This document shows positions 22,910 through 35,218 of a stretch of DNA of 64,000 bases, piece by piece (position 1 is the stretch's first letter; every line of letters starts with the position of its first letter). Both the position numbers and the translations under genes were made by a program. Under the pieces are notes generated by a model. It made no database searches. It was not told the DNA's origin and worked only from the letters and a program-made list of their open reading frames with translations. The DNA is from Ehretia macrophylla (Eukaryota; Streptophyta; Magnoliopsida; Boraginales; Ehretiaceae), in assembly GCA_037974665.1 (NCBI GenBank), contig CM075773.1, positions 19,210,146-19,274,145 of the forward strand, written 5' to 3'.

Positions 22910-24619
22910 ATGCTGTGGGCCGCGTAACTCTTTACGGATCAAAAGTTATGGGCTCCGGAGCGACGGAGACCTGGGCCCACGCCCCACGCCCTCGGTTTGC
23001 GGGCCCAGCCTCTACGCGAATCGAAGCTGTCTCGCCCAAGGTGCCGCGGGATTCGGCAACAAAATTGGGACGGATTGGGTTGTCGCCCTTTTCGCGGCGC
23101 ACGACGTACGATCCGGGACGGAAAAACAGTGCGGAAGAAGAAAAATGTCCCGAAACTGATGAAAACGTTCGATTTTGGGCTCCGAAAAAAGGCACAGCGA
23201 AGCGTAGCTTAGCTGTCCCGTCGTAGAACTCTCGGAGAGCTTTCCAACGGTATGCTGTGGGGCGCGTGCCTCCTTACGGATCAAAAGTTGTGGGCTCCGG
23301 AGCGACGGAGACCTTGTCCCAAGCCCCACGCCCTCGGTTTGCGGGCCCAGCCTCTACGTGAAGCGAAGCTGTCTCGCCCAAGGTGCCGCGGGATTCGGTA
23401 ACAAAAATGGGACGGATTAGGTAGTCGCCCATTTCGCGGCGCACGACTTAGGATCCGGGACGGAAAAACAGCGCAAAAGAAGAAAAGTGTCCCGAAACTG
23501 ATGAAAACGTTCGATTTTGGGCTCCGTAAAAAGGTCCAGCGAAGCGAAGCTTGGCTGTCCCGTCGTAGAGCTCTCGGAGAGCTTTCCAACGGTATGCTGT
23601 AGGCCGCGTAACTCCTTACGGATCAAAAGTTATGGGCTCCGGAGCGACGGAGACCTGGTCCCAAGCCCCACGCCCTCGGTTTGCGGGCCCAGCCTCTAGG
23701 TGAAACGAAGCTGTCTCGCCCAAGGTGCCGCGGGATTCGGTAACAGAAATGGGACGGATTGGGTTGTCGCCCTTTTCGCGGCGCACGACGGACGATCCGG
23801 GACGGAAAAACAGCACAAAAGAAGAAAAGTGTCCCAAAACTGATGAAAACGTTCAATTTTGGGCTCCGAAAAAAGGTCCAGCGAAGCAAAGCTTAGTTGA
23901 CCCGTCGTAGAGCTCTCGGAGAGCTTTCCAACGGTATGCTGTAGGCCGCGTAACTCCTTACGGATCAAAAGTTATGGGCTCCGGAGCGACGGAGACCAGG
24001 TCCCAAGCCCCACGCCCTCGGTTTGCGGGCCCAGCCTCTACGCGAATCGAAGCTGTCTCGCCCAAGGTGCAGCGGGATTCGGTAACAAAAATGGGACGGA
24101 TTGGGTTGTCGCCCTTTTCGCGGCGCACGACTTAGGATCCGGGACGGAAAAACAGCGCAAAAGAAGAAAAGTGTCGCGAAACTGATGAAAACGTTCGATT
24201 TTGGGCTCCGAAAAAAGGCACAGCGAAGAAAAGCTTGGCTGTCCCGTCGTAGAGCTCTCGGAGAGCTTTCCAACGGTATGCTGTGGGCCGCGTAACTCTT
24301 TACGGATCAAAAGTTATGGGCTCCGGCGCGACGGAGCCCTGGTCCCAAGCCCCACGCCCTCGGTTTGCGGGCCCAGCCTCTACGCGAAACGAAGCTGTCT
24401 CGCCCAAGGTGCCGCGGGATTCGGTAACAAAAATGGGACGGATTGGGTTGTCGCCCTTTTCGCGGCGCACGACGTACGATCCGGGACGGAAAAACAGCGC
24501 AAAAGAAGAAAAGTGTCCCAAAACTGATGAAAACGATCGATTTTGGGGTCCGAAAAAAGGCACAGCGAAGCAAAGCTTGGCTGCCCCGTCGTAGAGCTCT
24601 CGGAGAGCTTTCCAACGGT

Positions 24620-24961
24620 ATGCTGTGGGCCGCGTAACTCTTTACGGATCAAAAGTTATTGGCTCCGGAGCGACGGAGACCTGGTCCCAAGCCCCACGCC
24701 CTCGGTTTGTGGGCCCAGCCTCTACGCGAATCGAAGCTGTCTCGCCCAAGGTGCAGCGGGATTCGGTAACAAAAATGGGTCGGATTGGGTTGTCGCCCTT
24801 TTCGCGGCGCACGACGTACGATCCGGGACGGAAAAATAGCGCAAAAGAAGAAAAATGTCCCGAAACTGATGAAAACGTTTGATTTTCGGCTCTGAAAAAA
24901 GGCACAGCGTAGCATAGATTAGCTGTCCCGTGGTAGAGCTCTTGGAGAGCTTTCCAACGGT
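24620..24961 (+). repeat. W monomer with a restored dyad
   Basis: Has gttattggc, gggtcgg and ttttcggctctg. The end reads gtggtagagctcttggagagc, so part of the dyad has returned to the common form. Confidence 0.75.
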
Positions 24962-25303
24962 ATGCTGTGGGCCGCGTAACTCTTTACGGATCAAAAGTTA
25001 TGGGCTCCAGAGCGACGGAGACCTGGTCCCAAGCCCCACGCCCTCGGTTTGCGGGCCCAGCCTCTACGCGAAGTGAAGCTGTCTCGCCCAAGGTGCCGCG
25101 GGATTCGGTAACAGAAATGGGACGGATTGGGTTGTCGCCCTTTTCTCGGCGAACGACGTACGATCCGGGACGGAAAAACAGCACAAAAGAAGAAAAATGT
25201 CCCGAAACTGATGAAAACGTTCGATTTTGGGTTCCGAAAAAAGGTACAGCGAAGCAATGCTTAGCAGTCCCGTCGTAGAGCTCTCGGAGAGCTTTCCAAC
25301 GGT

Positions 25304-25645
25304 ATGCTGTGGGCCGCGTAACTCTTTACGGATCAAAAGTTATGGGCTCCGGAGCGACGGAGACTTGGTCCCAAGCCCCACGCCCTCGGTTTGCGGGCCC
25401 AGCATCTACGCGAATCGAAGCTGTCTCGCCCAAGGTGTCGCGGGATTCGGTCACAGAATTGGGACGGATTGGGTTGTCGCCCTTTTCGCGGCACACGACG
25501 TACGATCCGGGACGGAAAAACAGCGCGAAAGAAGAAAAATGTCCCGAAACTGATGAAAACGTTTGATTTTGGGCTCCGAAAAAAGGCACAGCGTAGCATA
25601 GATTAGCTGTCCCGTGGTAGAACTCTCGGAGAGATTTCCAACGGT
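25304..25645 (+). repeat. Chimeric monomer: Y front, W back
   Basis: The front carries ggtcacagaattggg (Y) and the back carries the complete W end. The junction is between offsets about 165 and 255. Confidence 0.8.
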
Positions 25646-26329
25646 ATGCTGTGGGCCGCGTAACTCTTTACGGATCAAAAGTTATGGGCTCCGGAGCGAC
25701 GGAGACCTGGTCCCAAGCCCCACGCCCTCGGTTTGCGGGCCCAGCCTCTACGCGAATCGAAGCTGTCTCGCCCAAGGTGCCGCGGGATTCGGTAACAGAA
25801 ATGGGACGGATTGGGTTGTCGCCCTTTTCGCGGCGAACGACGTACGATCCGGGACGGAAAAACAGCGCAAAAGAAGAAAAATGTCCCGAAACTGATGAAA
25901 ACGTTCGATTTTGGGATCCGAAAAAAGGTACAGCGAAGCAATGCTTAGCAGTCCCGTCGTAGAGCTCTCGGAGAGCTTTCCAACGGTATGCTGTGGGCCG
26001 CGTAACTCTTTACGGATCAAAAGTTATGGGCTCCGGGGCGACGGAGGCCTGGTGCCAAGCCCCACGCCCTCGGTTTGCGGGGCCAGCCTCTACGCGAATC
26101 GAAGCTGTCTCGCCCAAGGTGTCGCGGGATTCGGTCACAGAATTGGGACGGATTGGGTTGTCGCCCTTTTCGCGGCGCACGACGTACGATCCGGGACGGA
26201 AAAACAGTGCGGAAGAAGAAAAATGTCCCGAAACTGATGAAAACGTTCGATTTTGGGCTCCGAAAAAAGGCCCAGCGAAGTGAAGCTTAGCTGCCCCGTC
26301 GTAGAGCTCTCGGAGAGCTTTCCAACGGT

Positions 26330-26671
26330 ATGCTGTGGGCCGCGTAACTCCTTACGGATCAAAAGTTATGGGCTCCGGAGCGACGGAGACCTGGTCCTAA
26401 GCCCAGCGCCCTCGGCTTGCAGGCCCAGCCTCCACGCGAAGCGAAGCTGTCTCGCCCAAGGTGCTGCGGGATTCGATAACAGAAATGGGGCGGATTGTGT
26501 TGTCGCCCTTTTCGCGACGCACGACGCACGATCCGGGACCGAAAAACAGCGCGAAAGAAGAAAAATGTCCCGAAACTGATGAAAACGTTCGATTTTGGGC
26601 TCCGAAAAAAGCCACAGCAAAGCAAAGCTCAGCTGCCCCGTCGTAGAGCTCTCGGAGAGCTTTCCAACGGT
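26330..26671 (+). repeat. D-subfamily monomer in the 14-monomer duplication, right copy
   Basis: Same haplotype as 21543 from aagcccagcgcc to aaaagccacagcaaagc, but the start is ctccttacgg instead of ctccatccgg. The start was replaced by common-type sequence. Confidence 0.85.
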
Positions 26672-27355
26672 ATGCTGTGGGCCGCGTAACTCCTTACGGA
26701 TCAAAAGTTATGGGCTCCGGAGCGACGGAGACCTGGTCCCAAGCCCCACGCCCTCGGTTTGCGGGCCCACCCCCTACGCGAATCGAAGCTGTCTCGCCCA
26801 AGGTGTCGCGGGAATCGGTAACAGAATTGGGACGGATTGGGTTGTCGCCCTTTTCGCGGCGCACGACGTACGATCCGGGACGAAAAAACAGCGCAAAAGA
26901 AGAAAAGTGTCGCGAAACTGATGAAAACGTTCGATTTTGGGCTCCGAAAAAAGGCACAGCGAAGCAAAGCTTAGCTGTCCCGTCGTAGAGCTCTCGGAGA
27001 GCTTTCCAACGGTATGCTGTGGGCCGCGTAACTCTTTACGGATCAAAAGTTATGGGCTCCGGAGCGACGGAGACCTGGTCCCAAGCCCCACGCCCTCGGT
27101 TTGTGGGCCCAGCCTCTACGCGAAGCGAAGCTGTCTCGCCCAAGGTGCCGCGGGATTCGGTAACAAAAATGGGACGGATTGGGTTGTCGCCCTTTTCGCG
27201 GCGCACGACGTACGATCCGGGACGGAAAAACAGCGCGAAAGAATAAAAATGTCCCGAAACTGATGAAAACGTTCGATTTTGGGCTCCGAAAAAAGCCCCA
27301 GCGAAGCGAAGCTTGCTTGTCCCATCGTAGAGCTCTCGGAGAGCTTTCCAACAGT

Positions 27356-27696
27356 ATGCTGTGGGGCGCGTAACTCTTTACGGATCAAAAGTTATGGGCT
27401 TTGGAGCGACGGAGACCTTGTCCCAAGCCCCACGCCCTCGGTTTGCGGGCCCAGCCTCTACGCGAATCGAAGCTGTCTCGCCCAAGGCGTCGCGGGATTC
27501 GGTAACAGAATTGGGACGGATTGGGTTGTCGCCCTTGTCGCGGCGCACGACGTACGATCCGGGAAGGAAAAACAGCGCGAAAGAAGAAAAGTGTCCCAAA
27601 ACTGATAAAACGTTCGATTTTGGGCGCCGAAAAAAGGCCCAGCGAAGCAAAGCTTAGCTGTCCAGTCGTAGAGCTCTCGGAGAGCTTTCCAACGGT
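27356..27696 (+). repeat. 341-bp monomer, G lost near offset 250 (duplicate of 22569)
   Basis: Carries the same ctgataaaacg deletion and gggaaggaaaaac as 22569, but a different front (gggctttgg, ggcgtcgcggg). The front was therefore exchanged after or during duplication. Confidence 0.85.
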
Positions 27697-29406
27697 ATGC
27701 TGTGGGCCGCGTAACTCTTTACGGATCAAAAGTTATGGGCTCCGGAGCGACGGAGACCTGGTCCCAAGCCCCACGCCCTCGGTTTGCGTGCCCAGCCTCT
27801 ACGCGAAGCGAAGCTGTCTCGCCCAAGGTGCCACGGGATTCGGCAACAAAATTGGGACGGATTGGGTTGTCGCCCTTTTCGCGGCGCACGACGTACGATC
27901 CGGGACGGAAAAACAGCGCAAAAGAAGAAAAATGTCCCGAAACTGATGAAAACGTTCGATTTTGGGCTCCGAAAAAAGGCACAGCGAAGCGTAGCTTAGC
28001 TGTCCCGTCGTAGAACTCTCGGAGAGCTTTCCAACGGTATGCTGTGGGGCGCGTAACTCCTTACGGATCAAAAGTTATGGGCTCCGGAGCGACGGAGACC
28101 TTGTCCCAAGCCCCACGCCCTCGGTTTGCGGGCCCAGCCTCTACGCGAAGCGAAGCTGTCTCGCCCAAGGTGCCGCGGGATTCGGTAACAAAAATGGAAC
28201 GGATTGGGTTGGCGCCCTTTTCGCGGCGCACGACTTAGGATCCGGGACGGTTGAACAGCGCAAAAGAAGAAAAGTGTCGCGAAACTGATGAAAACGTTCG
28301 ATTTTGTGCTCCGAAAAAAGGCACAGCGAACCGAACCTTGGCTGTCCCGTCGTAGAGCTCTCGGAGAGCTTTCCAACGGTATGCTGTAGGCCGCGTAACT
28401 CCTTACGGATCAAAAGTTATGGGCTCCGGAGCGACGGAGACCTGGTCCCAAGCCCCACGCCCTCGGTTTGCGGGCCCAGCCTCTAGGTGAAACGAAGCTG
28501 TCTCGCCCAAGGTGCCGCGGGATTCGGTAACAGAAATGGGACGGATTGGGTTGTCGCCCTTTTCGCGGCGCACGACGGACGATCCGGGACGGAAAAACAG
28601 CACAAAAGAAGAAAAGTGTCCCAAAACTGATGAAAACGTTCAATTTTGGGCTCCGAAAAAAGGTCCAGCGAAGCAAAGCTTAGTTGACCCGTCGTAGAGC
28701 TCTCGGAGAGCTTTCCAACGGTATGCTGTAGGCCGCGTAACTCCTTACGGATCAAAAGTTATGGGCTCCGGAGCGACAGAGACCTGGTCCCAAGCCCCAC
28801 GACCACGGTTTGTGGGCCCAGCCTCTACGCGAATCGAAGCTGTCTCGCCCAAGGTGCAGCGGGATTCGGTAACAAAAATGGAACGGATTGGGTTGTCGCC
28901 CTTTTCGCGGCGCACGACTTAGGATCCGGGACGGAAAAACAGCGCACAAGAAGCAAAGCGCCCCGAAACTGATGAAAACGTTCGATTTTGGGCTCCGAAA
29001 AAAGGCACAGCGAAGAAAAGCTTGGCTGTCCCGTCGTAGAGCTCTCGGAGAGCTTTCCAACGGTATGCTGTAGGCCGCGTAACTCCTTACGGATCAAAAG
29101 TTATGGGCTCCGGAGCGACGGAGACCTGGTCCCAAGCCCCACGCCCTCGGTTTGCGGGCCCAGCCTCTAGGCGAAACGAAGCTGTCTCGCCCAAGGTGCC
29201 GCGGGATTCGGTAACAAAAATGGGACGGATTGGGTTGTCGCCCTTTTCGCGGCGCACGACGTACAATCCGGGACGGAAAAACAGCGCAAAAGAAGAAAAG
29301 TGTCGCAAAACTGATGAAAACGTTCGATTTTGGGCTCCGAAAAAAGGCACAGCGAAGCAAAGCTTAGCTGTCCCGTCGTAGAGCTCTCGGAGAGCTTTCC
29401 AACGGT

Positions 29407-31116
29407 ATGCTGTGGGCCGCGTAACTCTTTACGGATCAAAAGTTATGGGCTCCGGAGCGACGGAGACCTGGTCCCAAGCCCCACGCCCTCGGTTTGTGGG
29501 CCCAGCCTCTACGCGAATCGAAGCTGTCTCGCCCAAGGTGCAGCGGGATTCGGTAACAAAAATGGGTCGGATTGGGTTGTCGCCCTTTTCGCGGCGCACG
29601 ACGTACGATCCGGGACGGAAAAACAGCGCTAAAGAAGAAAAATGTCCCGAAACTGATGAAAACGTTCGATTTTGGGCTCCGAAAAAAGGCACAGCGAAGC
29701 AATGCTTAGCTGTCCCGTCGTAGAGCTCTCGGAGAGCTTTCCAACGGTATGCTGTGGGCCGCGTAACTCTTTACGGATCAAAAGTTATGGGCTCCGGAGC
29801 GACGGAGACTTGGTCCCAAGCCCCACGCCCTCGGTTTGCGGGCCCAGCCTCTACGCGAATCGAAGCTGTCTCGCCCAAGGTGTCGCGGGATTCGGTCACA
29901 GAATTGGGACGGATTGGGTTGTCGCCCTTTTCGCGGCGCACGACGTACGATCCGGGACGGAAAAACAGCGCGAAAGAAGAAAAATGTCCCGAAACTGATG
30001 AAAACGTTCGATTTTGGGCTCCGAAAAAAGGCACAGCGAAGCAAATCTTAGCTGTCCCGCCGTAGAGCTCTCGGAGAGCTTTCCAACGGTATGCTGTGGG
30101 CCGCGTAACTCTTTACGGATCAAAAGTTATGGGCTCCGGAGCGACGGAGACCTGGTCCTAAACCCCACGCCCTCGGTTTGCGGGCCCAGCCTCTACGCGA
30201 ATCGAAGCTGTCTCGCCCAAGGTGTCGCGGGATTCGGTAACAGAATTGGGACGGATTGGGTTGTCGCCCTTTTCGCGACGCACGACGTACGATTCGGGAC
30301 GGAAAAACAGCGCGAAAGAAGAAAAATGTCCCGAAACTGATGAAAACGTTCGATTTTGGGCTCCGAAAAAAGGCACAGCGAAGCAAAGCTTAGCTGTCCC
30401 GTCGTAGAGCTCTCGGAGAGCTTTCCAACGGTATGCTGTGGGCCGCGTAACTCTTTACGGATCAAAAGTTATGGGCTCCGGAGCGACGGAGACCTGGTCC
30501 CAAGCCCCACGCCCTCGGTTTGCGGGCCCAGCCTCTACGCGAAGCGAAGCTGTCTCGCCCAAGGTGTCGCGGGATTCGGTAACAGAATTGGGACGGATTG
30601 GGTTGTCGCCCTTTTCGCGGCGCACGACTTAGGATCCGGGACCAAAAAACAGCGCAAAAGAAGAAAAGTGTCGCGAAACAGATGAAAACGTTCGATTTTG
30701 GGCTCCGAAAAAAGGCACAGCGAAGCAAAGCTTAGCTGTCCCGTAGTAGAGCTCTCGGAGAGCTTTCCAACGGTATGCTGTGGGCCGCGTAACTCTTTAC
30801 GGATCAAAAGTTATTGGCTCCGGAGCGACGGAGACTTGGTCCCAAGCCCCACGCCCTCGGTTTGCGGGCCCAGCCTCTACGCGAATCGAAGCTGTCTCGC
30901 CCAAGGTGCAGCGGGATTCGGTAACAAAAATGGAACGGATTGGGTTGTCGCCCTTTTCGCGGCGCACGACGTACGACCCGGGACGGAAAAACAGCGCAAA
31001 AGAAGAAAAATGTCCCGAAATTGATGAAATCGTTCGATTTTGGGCTCCGAAAAAAGGCCCAGCGTAGCATAGATTAGCTGTCCCGTGGTAGAACTCTCGG
31101 AGAGATTTCCAACGGT
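29407..31116 (+). repeat. Higher-order unit 1 of segment 7 (1,710 bp)
   Basis: Monomers 29407 (cagcggg front, gcaatgctt end), 29749 (ggtcacagaattggg), 30091 (ggtcctaaac, cgattcggg), 30433 (ttaggatcc, gggacca run, cgaaacagatg) and 30775 (gcgtagcatagatta end). Confidence 0.8.
30775..31116 (+). repeat. W monomer ending higher-order unit 1 of segment 7
   Basis: Middle reads ggaacgg and cgacccggg; the back has gaaattgatgaaatcg before the W end. Confidence 0.75.
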
Positions 31117-32825
31117 ATGCTGTGGGCCGCGTAACTCTTTACGGATCAAAAGTTATGGGCTCCGGAGCGACGGAGACCTGGTCCCAAGCCCCACGCCCTC
31201 GGTTTGCGGGCCCAGCCTCTACGCGAATCGAAGCTGTCTCGCCCAAGGTGTCGCGGGATTCGGTAAGAAAATTGGGACGGATTGGGTTGTCGCCCTTTTC
31301 GCGGCGCACGACGTACGATCCGGGACGGAAAAACAGCGCGAAAGAAGAAAAATGTCCCGAAACTGATGAAAACGTTCGATTTTGGGCTCCGAAAAAAGGC
31401 ACAGCGAAGCAATGCTTAGCTGTCCCGTCGTAGAGCTCTCGGAGAGCTTTCCAACGGTATGCTGTGGGCCGCGTAACTCTTTACGGATCAAAAGTTATGG
31501 GCTCCGGAGCGACGGAGACTTGGTCCCAAGCCCCACTCCCTCGGTTTGCGGGCCCAGCCTCTACGCGAATCGAAGCTGTCTCGCCCAAGGTGTCGCGGGA
31601 TTCGGTCACAGAATTGGGACGGATTGGGTTGTCGCCCTTTTCGCGGCGCACGACGTACGATCCGGGACGGAAAAACAGCGCGAAAGAAGAAAAATGTCCC
31701 GAAACTGATGAAAACGTTCGATTTTGGGCTCCGAAAAAAGGCACAGCGAAGCAAAGCTTAGCTGTCCCGTCGTAGAGCTCTCGGAGAGCTTTCCAACGGT
31801 ATGCTGTGGGCCGCGTAACTCTTTACGGATCAAAAGTTATGGGCTCCGGAGCGACGGAGACCTGGTCCTAAGCCCCACGCCCTCGGTTTGCGGGCCCAGC
31901 CTCTACGCGAATCGAAGCTGTCTCGCCCAAGGTGTCGCGGGATTCGGTAACAGAATTGGGACGGATTGGGTTGTCGCCCTTTTCGCGACGCACGACGTAC
32001 GATTCGGGACGGAAAAACAGCGCGAAAGAAGAAAAATGTCCCGAAACTGATGAAAACGTTCGATTTTGGGCTCCGAAAAAAGGCACAGCGAAGCAAAGCT
32101 TAGCTGTCCCGTCGTAGAGCTCTCGGAGAGCTTTCCAACGGTATGCTGTGGGCCGCGTAACTCTTTACGGATCAAAAGTTATGGGCTCCGGAGCGAGGGA
32201 GACCTGGTCCCCAGCCCCACGCCCTCGGTTTGCGGGCCCAGCCTCTACGCGAATCGAAGCTGTCTCGCCCAAGGTGTCGCGGGATTCGGTAACAGAATTG
32301 GGACGGATTGGGTTGTCGCCCTTTTCGCGGCGCACGACTTAGGATCCGGGACCAAAAAACAGCGCAAAAGAAGAAAAGTGTCGCGAAACAGATGAAAACG
32401 TTCGATTTTGGGCTCCGAAAAAAGGCACAGCGAAGCAAACTTTAGCTGCACCGTCGTAGAGCTCTCGGAGAGCTTTCCAACGGTATGCTGTCGGCCCCGT
32501 AACTCCTTACGGATCAAAAGTTATGGGCTCCGGAGCGACGGAGACCTGGTCCAAGCCCCACGCACTCGGTTTGTGGGCCCAGCCTCTACGCGAATCGAAG
32601 CTGTCTCGCCCAAGGTGCAGCGGGATTCGGTAACAAAAATGGGACGGATTGGGTTGTCGCCCTTTTCGCGGCGCACGACGTACGATCCGGGACGGAAAAA
32701 CAGCGCGAAAGAAGAAAAATGTCCCGAAACTGATGAAAACGTTTGATTTTGGGCTCCGAAAAAAGGCACAGCGTAGCATAGATTAGCTGTCCCGTGGTAG
32801 AGCTCTCGGAGAGCTTTCCAACGGT
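31117..32825 (+). repeat. Higher-order unit 2 of segment 7 (1,709 bp)
   Basis: Monomers 31117, 31459, 31801, 32143 and 32485 repeat the order of the preceding unit. Monomers 30091 and 31801 are nearly identical. The last monomer has lost one c (ctggtccaagcc), giving the 1-bp shortfall. Confidence 0.8.
32485..32825 (+). repeat. 341-bp monomer, C lost near offset 68
   Basis: Reads acctggtccaagcc for acctggtcccaagcc and starts gctgtcggccccg. The back carries the W end. Confidence 0.85.
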
Positions 32826-34877
32826 ATGTTGTGGGCCGCGTAACTCTTTACGGATCAAATGTTATGGGCTCCGGAGCGACGGAGACCTGGTCCCAAGCCC
32901 CACGCCCTCGGTTTGTGGGCCCAGCCTCTACGCGAATCGAAGCTGTCTCGCCCAAGGTGTCGCGGGAATCGGTAACAGAATTGGGACGGATTGGGTTGTC
33001 GCCCTTTTCGCGGCGCACGACGTACGATCCGGGACGAAAAAATAGCGCGAAAGAAGAAAAATGTCCCGAAACTGATGAAAACGTTCGATTTTGGGCTCCG
33101 AAAAAAGCCCCAGCGAAGCAAAGCTTAGCTGTCCCGTCGTAGAGCTCTCGGAGAGCTTTCCAACGGTATGCTGTGGGCCGCGTAACTCTTTACGGATCAA
33201 AACTTATGGGCTCCGGAGCGACGGAGACTTGGTCCCAAGCCCCACGCCCTCGGTTTGCGGGCCCAGCCTCTACGCGAATCGAAGCTGTCTCGCCCAAGGT
33301 GCGGCGGGATTCGGTACCAAAAGTGGGACGGATTGGGTTGTCGCCCTTTTCGCGGCGCACGACGTACGATCCGGGACGGAAAAACAGCGCGAAAGAAGAA
33401 AAATGTCCCGAAACTGATGAAAACGTTCGATTTTGGGCTCCGAAAAAAGGCACAGCGAAGCAAAGCTTAGCTGTCCCGTCGTAGAGCTCTCTGAGAGCTT
33501 TCCAACTGTATTCTGTGCGCCGCGTAACTCTTTACGGATCAAAAGTTATGGGTACCAGAGCGACGGAGACCTGGTCCTAAGCCCTACGCCCTCAGTTTAC
33601 GAGCCCAGCCTCTACGCGAATCGAAGCTGTCTCGCCCAAGGTGTCGCGGGATTCGGTAACAGAATTGGGACGGATTGGGTTGTCGCCCTTTTCGCGACGC
33701 ACGACGTACGATTCGGGACGGAAAAACAGCGCGAAAGAAGAAAAATGTCCCGAAACTGATGAAAACGTTCGATTTTGGGCTCCGAAAAAAGGCACAGCAA
33801 AGCAAAGCTTAGCTGTCCCGTCGTAGAGCTCTCGCAGAGCTTTCCAACGGTATGCTGTAGGCCGCGTAACTCCTTACGGATCAAAAGTTATGGGCTCCGG
33901 AGCGACGGAGACCTGGTCCCAAGCCCCACGCCCTCGGTTTGCGGGCCCAGCCTCTAAGTGAAACGAAGCTGTCTCGCCTAAGGTGTCGCGGGAATCGGTA
34001 ACAGAATTGGGACGGATTGGGTTGTCGCCCTTTTCGCGGCGCACGACGTACGATCCGGGACGAAAAAACAGCGCAAAAGAAGAAAAGTGTCGCGAAACTG
34101 ATGAAAACGTTCGATTTTGGGCTCCGAAAAAAGGTCCAGCGAAGCGAAGCTTAGCTGTCCCGTCGTAGAGCTCTCGGAGAGCTTTCCAACGGTATGCTGT
34201 GGGCCGCGTAACTCTTTACGGATCAAAAGTTATGGGCTCCGGAGCGACGGAGTCCTGGTCCCAAGCCCCACGCCCTCGGTTTGTGGGCCCAGCCTCTACG
34301 CGAAGCGAAGCTGTCTCGCCCAAGGTGCCGCGGGATTCGGTAACAAAAATGGGACGGATTGGGTTGTCGCCCTTTTCGCGGCGCACGACGTACGATCCGG
34401 GACGGAAAAACAGCGCGAAAGAAGAAAAATGTCCCGAAACTGATGAAAACGTTCGATTTTGGGCCCCGAAAAAAGCCCCAGCGAAGCGAAGCTTGCTTGT
34501 CCCATCGTAGAGCTCTCGGAGAGCTTTCCAACAGTATGCTGTGGGCCGCGTAACTCTTTACGGATCAAAAGTTATGGGCTTTGGAGCGACGGAGACCTGG
34601 TCCCAAGCCCCACGCCCTCGGTTTGCGGGCCCAGCCTCTACGCGAATCGAAGCTGTCTCGCCCAAGGCGTCGCGGGATTCGGTAACAGAATTGGGACGGA
34701 TTGGGTTGTCGCCCTTTTCGCGGCGTACGACGTACGATTCGGGACGGAAAAACAGCGCGAAAGAAGAAAAATGTCCCAAAACTGATGAAAACGTTCGATT
34801 TTGGGCTCCGAAAAAAGGCACAGCGAAGCAAAGCTTAGCTGTCCCGTCGTAGAGCTCTCGGAGAGCTTTCCAACGGT

Positions 34878-35218
34878 ATGCTGTGGGCCGCGTAACTCTT
34901 TACGGATCAAAAGTTATGGGCTCCGGAGCGACGGAGACCTGGTCCCAAGCCCCACGCCCTCGGTTTGCGGGCCCAGCCTCTACGCGAAACGAAGCTGTCT
35001 CGCCCAAGGTGCCACGGGATTCGGTAACAAAAATGGGACGGATTGGGTTGTGGCCCTTTTCGCGGCGCACGACGTACGATCCGGGACGGAAAAACAGCGC
35101 AAAAGAAGAAAAGTGTCGCAAAACTGATGAAAACGTTGATTTTGGGCTACGAAAAAAGGCACAGCGAAGCAAAGCTTAGCTGTCCCGTCGTAGAGCTCTC
35201 GAAGAGCTTTCCAACGGT
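34878..35218 (+). repeat. 341-bp monomer, C lost near offset 261
   Basis: Reads aacgttgattttggg for aacgttcgattttggg, followed by gctacg in place of gctccg and a 6-bp-arm dyad agctctcgaagagct. Confidence 0.85.

Larger units (their letters stand above)
20755..24860 (+). repeat. 14-monomer duplication, left copy
   Basis: Partner begins 4,787 bp downstream. The monomer 23594-23935 is identical by eye to 28381-28722, including ctctaggtgaaacg, gttcaatttt and gcttagttgaccc. The shared deletion gataaaacg (about 22819 and 27604) and the paired D monomers support common descent over coincidence. Confidence 0.8.
20517..29406 (+). repeat. Array segment 6: 14-monomer duplication zone
   Basis: Twenty-six monomers. 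Most monomers between about 20.75 and 24.86 kb have a matching partner 4,787 bp downstream (14 x 342 minus 1). The match includes a D monomer (21543 and 26330) and a shared one-base deletion (monomers 22569 and 27356). Confidence 0.8.
25542..29647 (+). repeat. 14-monomer duplication, right copy
   Basis: Matches the left copy throughout but with mosaic stretches. The front of the monomer at 27356 has gggctttgg and ggcgtcgcggg, where the left copy has gggctccgg and ggtaccgcaga, and the two re-join at about gggaaggaaaaac. This implies later conversion or crossover within monomers. Confidence 0.75.
29407..32825 (+). repeat. Array segment 7: 5-monomer higher-order repeat, two units
   Basis: Ten monomers in the order X, Y, Z, V, W repeated twice with an offset of 1,710 bp. 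V carries ttaggatcc, gggaccaaaaaacagcgc and cgaaacagatg; W carries the gcgtagcatagatta end. Confidence 0.85.
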
